DNA from: Hydrogenophilaceae bacterium
Lineage (GTDB): Bacteria; Pseudomonadota; Gammaproteobacteria; Burkholderiales; Thiobacillaceae
DNA: 64,000 nt
Direction: 5' to 3'
NCBI GenBank assembly: GCA_024709485.1
Contig: JANJWO010000074.1
Location: 1-64,000 of the forward strand
A model generated the notes under the pieces. The model searched no databases. It was not told the origin of the DNA and saw only the letters and a program-made list of their open reading frames with translations. A program made the position numbers and the translations under genes. Shown piece by piece: positions 32,277 through 40,668 of this stretch (positions within the stretch are counted from its first letter, which is position 1; the number at the start of each line of letters is the position of its first letter).

Positions 32277-33077
32277 ATGAGCCACCGCAAAGCCCTGATC
32301 AAACTGATCGAAGCCAACGGCCGCACACACGGCAGTTGGCAGGTTTTCTCGGATTTCGTCGAGATGGCCGCGATCAGTATCAGCAATGCGGTGGACTGGG
32401 CGCAACGAGACGAACGCGAGAAACGCTACATGGAGGTCGTCCGCAAGTACGAGAAAGACGAGGCTGTTCGTTTCTCGCACATGCTGGGCGAGCTGGTTGA
32501 AGAGCTTGAATGCGGCCCGTCTGATGTCCTGGGCGCGGTCTTTATGGAGATGGAACTGTCGAGCAAATGGCACGGCCAGTTCTTCACGCCCTACGAACTG
32601 TGCCGAATGATGGCCGGGATGATGGTCGACGACCACATGCGCGGACTGATCGAGACGCGCGGCTTCATCCGGGCGAACGAACCAGCATGCGGAGGCGGCG
32701 CGATGTTAATTGCCCTCGCCGAGGAAATGAAGCGGGAGGGTATCAACTACCAGCAGCACCTGCACATCGTCGCCCAGGACCTGGACCTGAAAGCCGTGCA
32801 CATGGCCTACATCCAGTTCTCGCTTCTGCATATCCCGGCAGTTGTCATCCAGGGCAATACCTTGGCGCTTGAAGAACGATCGCACTGGCTGACGCCGGCC
32901 CACATCATGGGCGGCTGGGAATGGCGACTTGCTGCTGCAGAACGCCAGAGCGAAGCGCCCGTCCAGCAGATCACCGTTCAACCATTCGCAGCACCCGAAC
33001 CACAACCAACGGCGCCGCTCGCGGTCGCCAGCCCACCCCAACCACGGCACCCCGCCGATCAACTCACCCTGTTCTAA
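32277..33077 (+). CDS. Degenerate N6-adenine methyltransferase-like protein
   Basis: A 266-residue protein with HsdM-like elements: GQFFTPYELCRMMAGMM near residue 100, and the SAM-binding motif NEPACGGGAMLIALAE near residue 140, then AQDLDLKAVHMAYIQFSLL. The place of the catalytic NPPY has GNTLALEERSHW instead, so methyl transfer seems unlikely. The C-terminus is Pro/Ala-rich. Related truncated methylase-like proteins occur next to phage RecT. It could bind SAM or DNA without catalysis and act as a decoy or antirestriction factor; this is inference. Confidence 0.8.
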   Translation: MSHRKALIKLIEANGRTHGSWQVFSDFVEMAAISISNAVDWAQRDEREKRYMEVVRKYEKDEAVRFSHMLGELVEELECGPSDVLGAVFMEMELSSKWHGQFFTPYELCRMMAGMMVDDHMRGLIETRGFIRANEPACGGGAMLIALAEEMKREGINYQQHLHIVAQDLDLKAVHMAYIQFSLLHIPAVVIQGNTLALEERSHWLTPAHIMGGWEWRLAAAERQSEAPVQQITVQPFAAPEPQPTAPLAVASPPQPRHPADQLTLF

Positions 33078-33090
33078 GGAGACATACGAA

Positions 33091-33768
33091 ATGACCGAAT
33101 CCGCACAACCCGACTTTCGCGCCATGACTGCTGACACCATCGGCAAGGATCTGCTGGGCGCGCTCGTGACCGAACTGAAGCTGCTGCCGAAACCCTGGCC
33201 GGAGCTAAGCCAGGATAAGCAGAACGACATCATCGACCGCCTGCGCAGCCGGGTCGATAACGCCATCAAGATGGCCGTGCACCTGATCGCCAGCGAAGGT
33301 CGCACCGTCGTAACCGGCGACCTCGACCAGATCACCATCAAGGATGGCGTCAAGGCCGTGGTGAAGTTCTCGGCTGCCGCCCCCAACCTGCATGAGCTCT
33401 ACGAAGCAAGCGGTAAGGCGGTCATCGTCGTGGTGGCCGGACACAAAGAACACACCGGAGGCATGGACGAGGTCAAGGGTGAGGCAGATCAACGTGGCCT
33501 CGACCTTGGCCACGAGTACAACGAGAACGATGGCGGCGACATGGGTGGCGAGGTGATCGAGGGCGAGGTAAAGGCCCTGCTCTCCCCGGATGACGTGAAG
33601 CCGAGCAACGAAGAGTTGCAGCAGGCCTTCGAATGCGGCTACCAGGCCGCAGCCGACGGTAAGCCGGAAAGTGACTGCCCGATCATCCGCAGCGAGTTGG
33701 TGATCGAGTGGATTCGCGGGCACAAGGCTTGGCACGAAGAACAAGGCGAAGCGGAGGCCGCAGCATGA
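33091..33768 (+). CDS. Phage protein with C-terminal ribosome modulation factor (RMF)-like domain
   Basis: A 225-residue protein. The first 145 residues are a conserved phage domain (DRLRSRVDNAIKMAVHLIASEGRTVVTGDLDQITIKDGVKAVVKFS) followed by an acidic linker. The last 45 residues (ELQQAFECGYQAAADGKPESDCPI, then WIRGHKAWHEE) follow the RMF/CrpP pattern GYQAG..G....CPY......W..GW..A. RMF dimerises ribosomes in stationary phase. The fused domain could bind RNA or ribosomes, or some other partner. It starts after AAGGAG. Confidence 0.72.
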   Translation: MTESAQPDFRAMTADTIGKDLLGALVTELKLLPKPWPELSQDKQNDIIDRLRSRVDNAIKMAVHLIASEGRTVVTGDLDQITIKDGVKAVVKFSAAAPNLHELYEASGKAVIVVVAGHKEHTGGMDEVKGEADQRGLDLGHEYNENDGGDMGGEVIEGEVKALLSPDDVKPSNEELQQAFECGYQAAADGKPESDCPIIRSELVIEWIRGHKAWHEEQGEAEAAA

Positions 33769-33974
33769 GCGACATGGTGCACAAGGACATCTACATCCGC
33801 CTGACAGACCCGCGCGGCCAGCACAAGGATGTCGTCAACCACCACCGGGTTTGGGATGCAGACCGCTTCCTGGAATCGCAAATCGATCAGTACCAGGGCC
33901 CCAAGGTGAAAGACGACGAGCGCCGCGTGGTCAGTATCGCCACCCAAGAAGAATACAAAGGAGCCAGAAAGTGA
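33765..33974 (+). CDS. Small phage protein, unknown
   Basis: A 69-residue protein (MSDMVHKDIYIRLTDPRGQHKDVVNHHRVWDADRFLESQIDQYQGPKV) with ATGA overlap at the start and GTGA overlap at the end, so it links the RMF-like gene and the Rad50-like ATPase gene. The composition is protein-like and hydrophilic. Possibly an accessory subunit of the following ATPase, by coupling alone. Confidence 0.65.
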   Translation: MSDMVHKDIYIRLTDPRGQHKDVVNHHRVWDADRFLESQIDQYQGPKVKDDERRVVSIATQEEYKGARK

Positions 33975-35716
33975 AAATCACCGCCATCCAAACCAGCAAC
34001 TTCCTCGGTGCGCGCGCCGTGGACGTGAAGCTGACCAAGCCGATAACCCTGTTCGCCGGCAAAAACGGGGCTGGCAAGTCGAGCCTCAGTGAAGCCGTGC
34101 GTATGGCCCTGACCGGCGAGAGTGTGCGCGTCGGGCTCAAGAAGGAATACGGCCAACTGGTCACCGAGGGCGCTAATTCTGGCTTCGCCGAGATCGAAAT
34201 TAACGGCACTGTCCGCACTTTCGTGACCCTGCCAGACGGGAAGACCACGCCGTTGACTGAGTACGCGACTCCGACCGCGCTGCCCTACGTCCTCGACGCC
34301 CAGCGCTTCGCGCGTCTCGATACCAACGAGCGCCGCGCCTTCCTGTTCGGCCTGATGGGCCTGAAAACAGACGGCCCGGCAGTCCGTGAGCGCCTGCTGG
34401 CCAAGGAGTGCGACGCCGCCAAGATCGAGGCCGTTGCGCCGTTCCTGCGCGCCGGGTTCGATGCCGCCCAGAAAGAGGCCCAAGGTAAGGCGCGTGAGAG
34501 CAAGGCACAGTGGAAAACCACCACGGGCGGCGAGACCTACGGCGCCGTCAAGGCCGCCTCGTGGCAAGCGAAAAAACCGGAAGCTGACGCCGGCGCGCTT
34601 CAGGATGCTCGCGCCGACCTGGCCGCCATCGAGCGAGAAATTGAGCAGGAAACCACCCGGTTGGGCGAACTGCAAGGCAAGGCAAAACAGGCTGCGGAAC
34701 AGCAAGCCAAGCTGAACGGGTTGCGGCAGCAGGCCAGCCAGTACGCCAGGGCCCAGGACAAGCTGAACCGCGACGAGGCCGAGTTGAAGGAGTGGGAGCG
34801 CAAGGTCGAGGAAACCCGGGCCAAGGCCAGCGGCACAAGCAAGCACGACCCGTTGACCTGTCCGCATTGCGGTGGCCTGGTCGAGATCGACAACGACGAT
34901 GCCGGGCAGCCTGCGCTATATGCCTATGAGCCGCCGGCATCTGCGCCCAACCCGGAAGCAAAGGCCAAGCTGCCGGAGTACGAAAAAGCCCTCAAGCTGT
35001 GCCAGAACATGGTTGCCAATGGCAAGCGGGATCTGGAAGCCGCCGACACTGCGGCGCGCGCCCTGAAAGAAATCGAGGAAGCCGGCCTCATCGAAGCCCC
35101 GGCAGACGATGAAATCGCCCACAGCAAATCCCGGGTTGACGGGCTCAAGCATGACCGTGCCAACCAGCAAGCCGCGATTCGCCTGCTTGAGGACGCCATC
35201 CAGCAGGCGCTGGTAGCGGATGAACGCACCCAACAAGCAGCCGCGCTCCACAATGACGTGCAGCAGTGGGAGGCCATCGCCGACGCTCTGGCGCCGGATG
35301 GTATCCCCGGAGAAATGCTGGCCGAGGCGCTGGGCCCGATCAACGACCGCCTGCGCAGCTCGTCGGTTCTGTCGGAATGGGAGCAGGTGACGATCAGCCC
35401 AGACATGTGGATTACCTACGGTGGCCGCGAGTACAACCTGATCAGCGAGTCCGAGAAGTGGCGCGCAGACGCAATGATTGCCGAGGCTGTCGCCAAGCTG
35501 TCGGGCATCCGCCTCCTGGTGCTGGATCGCTTCGACGTACTGGACAGCAAGGGACGCGAGGACTTGCTCTACTGGCTCGACGGAGAATCGGGTGGTGATC
35601 TTGAAACCGTCATGCTGTTCGGCACTCTCAAGGCATTGCCGGCACAGCTGCCGGAGACCATCGAGGCAGTGTGGATCGAGAACGGCGTGGCCGGGAAAGT
35701 CGAGGCAGCCGCATGA
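33971..35716 (+). CDS. Rad50/SMC-like ATPase with zinc-hook motif
   Basis: A GTG start gives 581 residues. The N-terminus has ITAIQTSNFLGARAVDVKL and Walker A AGKNGAGKSSLSEAV (residues 29-43). Two coiled-coil stretches (about 225-290 and 330-440) flank CPHC at residues 297-300, a Rad50-type zinc hook. Walker B is LLVLDRFDVLD near residue 515. No SbcD/Mre11 nuclease partner is visible nearby, so it may pair with the phage exonuclease or a host protein. It belongs to the recombination block. Confidence 0.85.
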   Translation: MKITAIQTSNFLGARAVDVKLTKPITLFAGKNGAGKSSLSEAVRMALTGESVRVGLKKEYGQLVTEGANSGFAEIEINGTVRTFVTLPDGKTTPLTEYATPTALPYVLDAQRFARLDTNERRAFLFGLMGLKTDGPAVRERLLAKECDAAKIEAVAPFLRAGFDAAQKEAQGKARESKAQWKTTTGGETYGAVKAASWQAKKPEADAGALQDARADLAAIEREIEQETTRLGELQGKAKQAAEQQAKLNGLRQQASQYARAQDKLNRDEAELKEWERKVEETRAKASGTSKHDPLTCPHCGGLVEIDNDDAGQPALYAYEPPASAPNPEAKAKLPEYEKALKLCQNMVANGKRDLEAADTAARALKEIEEAGLIEAPADDEIAHSKSRVDGLKHDRANQQAAIRLLEDAIQQALVADERTQQAAALHNDVQQWEAIADALAPDGIPGEMLAEALGPINDRLRSSSVLSEWEQVTISPDMWITYGGREYNLISESEKWRADAMIAEAVAKLSGIRLLVLDRFDVLDSKGREDLLYWLDGESGGDLETVMLFGTLKALPAQLPETIEAVWIENGVAGKVEAAA

Positions 35717-36210
35717 TTCGCGCCCTTCTCTTCTGGCTCTCCGGGTTCCTGCCGTGCCGTCTCATCAACGACGGCGCGCGGCCCTACCTGGAGCGCTATT
35801 ACCTAGGCCAGGCCTTTGGCTGGACGTTCTACCTGCACCGATTCGTGGACAGCGACCCGGCGCGCGGGCTGCATGATCACCCATGGTCGAACGCCGTCAG
35901 CTTCGTGCTGGCCGGCTCCTATCTGGAAGAAACCCGCACTGGTGTGCGCCGCGTTCGCTGGTTCAACCGGCTGACCGGCGACAGCTTCCACCGCGTGGTT
36001 CTGCCGGAAGGCAGCAAGCACGTCTGGACGCTGTTCTGCCACGGTGCCTACACGAAGCCATGGGGCTTTCTCAAACCCATCGAGATCATGCATGACGAAA
36101 GCGTGCTGATGTGGGTGCCCTACGCCTACGGCAAAAAAGAGAGTGGCGCGCATCGCTGGTGGCAGCGCGCGCCGAAGGGGAAGGGAGAGGCCAGGAGGAT
36201 GCCGGGATGA
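35713..36210 (+). CDS. Cupin-like phage protein
   Basis: A 165-residue protein with cupin-like features: RGLHDHPWSNAVSFVLAGSYLEE (HxH plus a later Glu) and RVVLPEGSKHVWTLFCHG. The metal-binding pattern fits a small beta-barrel. Proteins like this occur in phage early operons with unknown roles. It overlaps both neighbours by 4 bp. The C-terminus is strongly basic (RWWQRAPKGKGEARR). Enzyme activity is unproven. Confidence 0.7.
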   Translation: MIRALLFWLSGFLPCRLINDGARPYLERYYLGQAFGWTFYLHRFVDSDPARGLHDHPWSNAVSFVLAGSYLEETRTGVRRVRWFNRLTGDSFHRVVLPEGSKHVWTLFCHGAYTKPWGFLKPIEIMHDESVLMWVPYAYGKKESGAHRWWQRAPKGKGEARRMPG

Positions 36211-36530
36211 GCGAACAAACACCATACCAAACGCCATTGGTCGACCGTCTGAAACGTGGGTTCGGATCGGCGGCTGGATACAAGGCGCAAGTCGCAGCAT
36301 ATGACCGGGTATGCCGCGAAGCCGCAGCCCACATCATCAAGATCGAAGCACAGCGCGACGATCTGCTGGATCGCTTTAAATTCCTGCTGGAGGTTACAGA
36401 ACAGCCGCCTGAACCGAATTGTAGTTGCCATATCTGCCCGCCGTGCTCCGACTGTATGGACAACAGCGGCTTGAGGGCAGCAATCAAAGATGCCACCGAA
36501 TCAATCGCAAAAGTGGAGGTGCGGTCATGA
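36207..36530 (+). CDS. Small protein with C-terminal cysteine cluster
   Basis: A 107-residue protein; the first 65 residues are helical (YDRVCREAAAHIIKIEAQRDDLLDRFKFLLEV). A cluster CSCHICPPCSDC near residue 72 could bind zinc. It sits directly before the C5 methyltransferase gene with an ATGA overlap. Unknown function; the cluster suggests nucleic acid or protein contact. Confidence 0.68.
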   Translation: MSEQTPYQTPLVDRLKRGFGSAAGYKAQVAAYDRVCREAAAHIIKIEAQRDDLLDRFKFLLEVTEQPPEPNCSCHICPPCSDCMDNSGLRAAIKDATESIAKVEVRS

Positions 36531-38308
36531 TCGAAACCCGCGAAATCCGCCACTTCCATCTGTTCGCCGGACTCGGCGGCGGCGCCAAGGGATTCAACCA
36601 GGCATCGCCCAGGGTCGGCAACATGGTCGGCAAGTTCCGCTGCATCGGCGGCGTGGACGTTGACGCAGCCGCCATGCGCGATTTCGAGCGCCTGACCGGC
36701 ACGCGCGGCACCGTGCTGGACCTGTTCGACCGCAGCCAGTACCTGGACTTCAACGGCAGCGAACCGCCGGCAGGGTGGGTCGAGGCGACGCCGGCAGACA
36801 TCCGCACGGCGGCCGGCAACGAGCGCCCGCACATCGTTTTCCTGTCGGCGCCCTGCAAGGGATTTTCCGGGCTGCTGTCCGAGAACCGCAGCCGGTCGGA
36901 CAAATACCAGGCGCTGAACCGCCTCACCGTGCGCGGCGTCTGGCTGATGCTGGAGGCCTTCGCCGACGACCCGCCCGAGCTGATCGTTTTCGAGAACGTG
37001 CCGCGCATCGCCAACCGCGGCCGTCACCTGCTGGACCAGATCGGCGAGCTGCTGCGCGCCTATGGCTATGCCGTGGCCGAGACGACGCACGACTGCGGCG
37101 AGCTGGGCGGGCTGGCGCAAAGCCGCAAGCGCTTCCTGCTGGTGGCGCGCCACCTCGAGAAGGTGCCGCCCTTCCTGTACGAGCCGGAGAAAAAGCGCCT
37201 CGCAGCCGTGGGCACGGTTCTGGACCGCATGCCGTTGCCCGGCGACCTGGCCGGCGGCCCCCTGCACCGCGTGCCCAGCCTGCAGTGGAAGACCTGGGTG
37301 CGGCTGGCCTTCGTCGAGGCCGGCAGCGACTGGCGCAGCCTGAACAAGCTGGCGGTCGAGAACGGACACCTGCGCGACTACCTGATCGTGCCGGAGTACC
37401 GCCGCGGCTATCTCGGGGTGAACCGCTGGGACGAGCCGATGGGAACCGTTCAGGGGCAGAGCCTGCCGAGCAACGGCGCATTCTCTGTCGCAGATCCTCG
37501 CTTCCCTGCCGGCGGCGAATATGGCCAGCTGGGCGTGCGCGGAGGGAACGAATCGACCGGCACCGTCACCGGCCAGCGCTCGCCGATCCAGGGCGGGTTT
37601 TCCGTGGCAGACCCCCGGCACCTGGGCCCGGCCAAGCACAGCAATGAGTTCCGCATCGTTCCCTGGGATCGCGCCGCGCAGGCCGTGACGGGCGCGCATG
37701 GCAGCGGCCAGTGTGTTGCCGATCCACGCCGCGCCGGCGAGGGCTTCGGCAAGTACATGGTCACCGCTTGGGAAGAGGCCGCCGGAACCGTGATTTCCGG
37801 CAGCACCACCGGGCAGGGCGCCTATGCCGTCGCAGACCCTCGCCCCGGCCTCGATCGCGGCAAGGGCGACCACTACCTGACCGCCGGGCACTACGGCGTC
37901 GTGCCGTGGACCGAACCCGCCGGCGCCGTGTCCGCAGCTGCTGGCCACGACAATGGCCGCTGGAGCGTGGCAGACCCGCGCATGCCAGCCGCCAACGACA
38001 AGCTGGTCGCGGTCATCCGCGCCCTGGACGGCACCTGGCACCGGCCCTTCACCACGCTGGAACTGGCGGCCCTGCAGAGCCTGATCGACCCCGAGGAATA
38101 CCTCGAGCTGGACGGACTCAGCGACAGCGACTGGCGCGAGCGCATCGGCAACGCAGTGCCGCCAGACGCCGCCGCAGCCATCGCCGGAGAAATGGGCCGC
38201 ACGCTGCTGCTGGCATGGAGCGGCGAGACCTTCGCCATGGGCAGTACGCCGATCTGGGTGCGGCCTGTGGCCGTGGCGCTGAGTGTGGCGCAGGGAGGTG
38301 AGGCATGA
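36527..38308 (+). CDS. C5-cytosine DNA methyltransferase with repeated insertion
   Basis: The ATG at 36,527 overlaps the previous stop and gives 593 residues. Motifs are HLFAGLGGGAKGF (motif I), SAPCKGFSG with catalytic Cys110 (IV), ENV at 156-158 (VI), QSRKRFLLVA (VIII) and RIGNAVPPD (X). Between motifs VIII and X a target-recognition region of about 270 residues holds five VADPR repeats, each preceded by a segment like W..A.GTV.G. No restriction partner is encoded nearby. It probably protects phage DNA from host restriction. Confidence 0.92.
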   Translation: MIETREIRHFHLFAGLGGGAKGFNQASPRVGNMVGKFRCIGGVDVDAAAMRDFERLTGTRGTVLDLFDRSQYLDFNGSEPPAGWVEATPADIRTAAGNERPHIVFLSAPCKGFSGLLSENRSRSDKYQALNRLTVRGVWLMLEAFADDPPELIVFENVPRIANRGRHLLDQIGELLRAYGYAVAETTHDCGELGGLAQSRKRFLLVARHLEKVPPFLYEPEKKRLAAVGTVLDRMPLPGDLAGGPLHRVPSLQWKTWVRLAFVEAGSDWRSLNKLAVENGHLRDYLIVPEYRRGYLGVNRWDEPMGTVQGQSLPSNGAFSVADPRFPAGGEYGQLGVRGGNESTGTVTGQRSPIQGGFSVADPRHLGPAKHSNEFRIVPWDRAAQAVTGAHGSGQCVADPRRAGEGFGKYMVTAWEEAAGTVISGSTTGQGAYAVADPRPGLDRGKGDHYLTAGHYGVVPWTEPAGAVSAAAGHDNGRWSVADPRMPAANDKLVAVIRALDGTWHRPFTTLELAALQSLIDPEEYLELDGLSDSDWRERIGNAVPPDAAAAIAGEMGRTLLLAWSGETFAMGSTPIWVRPVAVALSVAQGGEA

Positions 38309-38610
38309 AGGTTCGGATCATCTGGGTATGTAGGCCAAAGTCAAAGCGCGCCGACTATGAGTCTGAGGACATCTTCATCGACAAAGAGGTCGATTTCATT
38401 CCGCCCATCGGCTCGCACATTCAGGTTCATCCTGACGGCTTTTTGGGTGAGGTTGAGGACATCTTCATCGACCTTTTCAAACGCGATGACGACACCCCGC
38501 CTGTGATCATTTACCTGGAAGAACCAAACGACGACATCGATTTACGGTCATGGGCAGAAATGAAGAAGCAAGGCTGGCAAATCGATTCCGGAATGCAGGG
38601 AGGTGCGTGA
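38305..38610 (+). CDS. Small acidic phage protein, unknown
   Basis: A 101-residue acidic protein (MKVRIIWVCRPKSKRADYESEDIFIDKEVDFIPPIGSHIQVHPDG). The block EDIFID occurs twice (near residues 20 and 50), hinting at an internal repeat. It overlaps the methyltransferase gene by 4 bp and ends against the next start. Function unknown. Confidence 0.65.
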   Translation: MKVRIIWVCRPKSKRADYESEDIFIDKEVDFIPPIGSHIQVHPDGFLGEVEDIFIDLFKRDDDTPPVIIYLEEPNDDIDLRSWAEMKKQGWQIDSGMQGGA

Positions 38611-39059
38611 TGGCCCTACCCTATGAATCCGCCACCAGCGGCGAGCGCGCCCTGGGTGAAATCCAGAAGCTGCTGCGCGGCTTCGGCTGCTCTAAGTTCG
38701 GAAGCATGATCGACGACACCGAGGGCACGCTTCTCGTCCAGTTCGAATACCGCGGCAAGCCGGTCAGCGTGAAGGCCAGCACCAGCGGCTACGCGGCGGC
38801 CTGGCTCAATGAACACCCTTGGACGAGCCGGATGCACTGCACGAAGCAGCAGCACGAGAAGAAGGCCGTCGAGATCGCCAGCGTGGCCGTGTACTCGATC
38901 ATCCGGGACTGGATCAAGGGTCAGGTCACGGCCATTGAGACGGGCATCCTGACCTTCGAGGGCGCGTTTCTGGCCCAGATGCTGCTGCCCAGCGGCAAGA
39001 CCATTCTTGAGCATGCGCAGCAGTCGAACCTGCTGCCGGCGCCGAAGGAGCAGGCATGA
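38610..39059 (+). CDS. Conserved-type phage protein, unknown
   Basis: A 149-residue protein starting MALPYESATSGERALGEIQKLLRGFG, reached by a TGATG overlap. It has an alpha/beta N-terminus (LLVQFEYRGKPVSVKASTSGYAAAWLNEHPW) and helical end (LAQMLLPSGKTILEHAQQSNLLP). The style is that of phage and plasmid proteins of unknown role. No catalytic motif recognised. Confidence 0.68.
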   Translation: MALPYESATSGERALGEIQKLLRGFGCSKFGSMIDDTEGTLLVQFEYRGKPVSVKASTSGYAAAWLNEHPWTSRMHCTKQQHEKKAVEIASVAVYSIIRDWIKGQVTAIETGILTFEGAFLAQMLLPSGKTILEHAQQSNLLPAPKEQA

Positions 39060-39277
39060 ACCGAGGAAGAATGCTCGAGATCATCATGGAAGAAGGGTTT
39101 GCCTTCCCAGGCGAATCCCTGGTGCGCCTCTGCCGACGCATGCAGGCAGAGGGGTTGAGGGTGGCGGCTGAAATTGCGGATGGGGTGAATAACTACGACA
39201 ACCCAATGACGGCACAGGACGTTGCAGACGAACTTCGCCGCATGGCCGAACAGCTTGAGAAAGGTGGTGAGGCATGA
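39056..39277 (+). CDS. Small phage protein, unknown
   Basis: A 73-residue protein (MNRGRMLEIIMEEGFAFPGESLVRLCRRMQAEGLRVAAEIADGVNNY) with 4-bp overlaps at both ends. It is mainly helical. Nothing in the sequence points to a function. Confidence 0.62.
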   Translation: MNRGRMLEIIMEEGFAFPGESLVRLCRRMQAEGLRVAAEIADGVNNYDNPMTAQDVADELRRMAEQLEKGGEA

Positions 39278-39777
39278 AAGAACGCCCGATACTCATGAGC
39301 GTCACTACCGGACAGCCATCCAAGAGGGGGAAGAGACTGAAGAGCGCAGACGGACTCACATGGAAGCAGCGCAACCGCGAGGCCGTGAACGCTAGACGCC
39401 GCGAGTTGTATGCAGCCAACCCTGATGCCCATCGGGCCCGCCAACGGGCCTACAAACAAGCCGCCAAGGACAAGGTAAACGCCTATCAAATGGCGTGGGG
39501 CGCTGAGTATCGAGCCAAGCTTCGCGCCGAGATGATTTTGGCCTACGGCGGAAGATGCGCGTGTTGCGGAGAACGTCAGCCTGAATTCCTGCAATTAGAC
39601 CACATCCACAACGATGGCGCTGAGGATCGAAAGAATAACCCTGCTACCAAATTGTTCGCGAAGTTGAAGAGGTTGGGCTGGCCAAAAGACCGCTATCAAC
39701 TGCTCTGTGCAAACTGCAACTTCGGAAAGTTCATGAACGGCGGCATTTGCCCACACCAGGAGCACAGCCATGCGTGA
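39274..39777 (+). CDS. HNH endonuclease (homing type, borrowed N-terminus)
   Basis: A 167-residue protein with a zinc-braced HNH: CACCGERQPEFLQLDHIHNDG and then LLCANCNFGKFMNGG. The middle (RRRELYAANPDAHRARQRAYKQAAKDKVNAYQ) is a basic repeat typical of phage HNH proteins. Its first nine residues (MKERPILMS) closely match the start of the next gene (MRERPILFS), suggesting insertion at, or recombination with, the start of an ASCH-type gene. It overlaps the ASCH gene by 8 bp. Confidence 0.85.
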   Translation: MKERPILMSVTTGQPSKRGKRLKSADGLTWKQRNREAVNARRRELYAANPDAHRARQRAYKQAAKDKVNAYQMAWGAEYRAKLRAEMILAYGGRCACCGERQPEFLQLDHIHNDGAEDRKNNPATKLFAKLKRLGWPKDRYQLLCANCNFGKFMNGGICPHQEHSHA

Positions 39778-40498
39778 AAGGCCAATTTTGTTTTCCGCGC
39801 CGATGGTGCGCGCGATCCTCGCCGGCACGAAGACGCAGACGCGGCGGGTGGTGAAGATACCCGGCATCATGTCAAGAACAGCTTTCGCGATCACGAGTCC
39901 AGAAGAGGAAATGATCCAGCTTGACGACGGTACATTCCACTACCTGTCGACAGCCGCGTTGTCTGGCCCTTATGCCTGCCCCTACGGCCAGCCCGGCGAC
40001 CGGCTTTGGGTAAAAGAAACTTGGCGCACCGCCAAATCGCTCGATGCGAAATCGCCGGCCTCCATCGGCGAAATGTGCATTGACGCCGGCTACCGGAAGC
40101 CTTGGGCGCCACTGGCCTATGAAGCTGATGGCCATCGCAACAGCGAGTGGCGCGGCTTCGAGATTGAGGGTAATGCTGAGCCTGGAAAAACCCGCGTGAG
40201 CATCCACATGCCCCGCTGGGCCAGCCGAATCACCTTGGAGATTACCGGCGTGCGCGTCGAGCGGTTGCAGGACATCAGCGAGGACGACGCCATAGCCGAA
40301 GGCCTGAGCATCTTCAATGAGGACGACGCGAACCTCTACTACTCGGCTCTGGCGCGAGAAGACAAATGGCCTGACGGCTGGCACCTTGACGGCCCTGTTG
40401 ATGCATACCTGGAACTATGGGAGCAAATCAACGGCCCCGGCTCATTGGATGAGAATCCATGGGTGTGGGTGGTCGAATTCAAGCGGGTGCAGGAATGA
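39770..40498 (+). CDS. ASCH-like phage protein
   Basis: A 242-residue protein with the pattern MRERPILFSAPMVRAILAGTKTQTRRVVK, YGQPGDRLWVKETWRT and ITLEITGVRVERLQDISEDDAIAEGL, found in ASCH-domain proteins of many phages. ASCH domains have a PUA-like fold thought to bind RNA. The C-terminus (YLELWEQINGPGSLDENPWVWVVEFKRV) is also characteristic. Role in infection unknown. It is located near the end of the early operon. Confidence 0.8.
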   Translation: MRERPILFSAPMVRAILAGTKTQTRRVVKIPGIMSRTAFAITSPEEEMIQLDDGTFHYLSTAALSGPYACPYGQPGDRLWVKETWRTAKSLDAKSPASIGEMCIDAGYRKPWAPLAYEADGHRNSEWRGFEIEGNAEPGKTRVSIHMPRWASRITLEITGVRVERLQDISEDDAIAEGLSIFNEDDANLYYSALAREDKWPDGWHLDGPVDAYLELWEQINGPGSLDENPWVWVVEFKRVQE

Positions 40499-40668
40499 CC
40501 AAATCCGCCCACATCAACCAGGCCCGCGTCTACCTGCGCGAAGCCCGCGCGCGCGGCAAGTATCCAGCCCAGCGCGGGTTCTGCTTCGTGCTGCTGGAAT
40601 GGGCGGCGAACTGCCGACGTCGGGCGGCCGCGATCAGGCCGGAGCCGGTTCAGGGGGAGTTGATCTGA
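40495..40668 (+). CDS. Small basic phage protein
   Basis: A 57-residue protein (MTKSAHINQARVYLREARARGKYPAQRGFCFVLLEWAANCRRRAAAI) reached by an ATGA overlap and ending in a TGATG overlap with the excisionase-like gene. Rich in Arg and helical; similar tiny proteins are found just before integrase modules. Function unknown. Confidence 0.6.
   Translation: MTKSAHINQARVYLREARARGKYPAQRGFCFVLLEWAANCRRRAAAIRPEPVQGELI

Noticed and set aside
36086..38041. Minus-strand open frame of 651 codons opposite the C5-methyltransferase gene
   Set aside because: All methyltransferase motifs are on the plus strand; the antisense frame has no domain and ignores operon direction.
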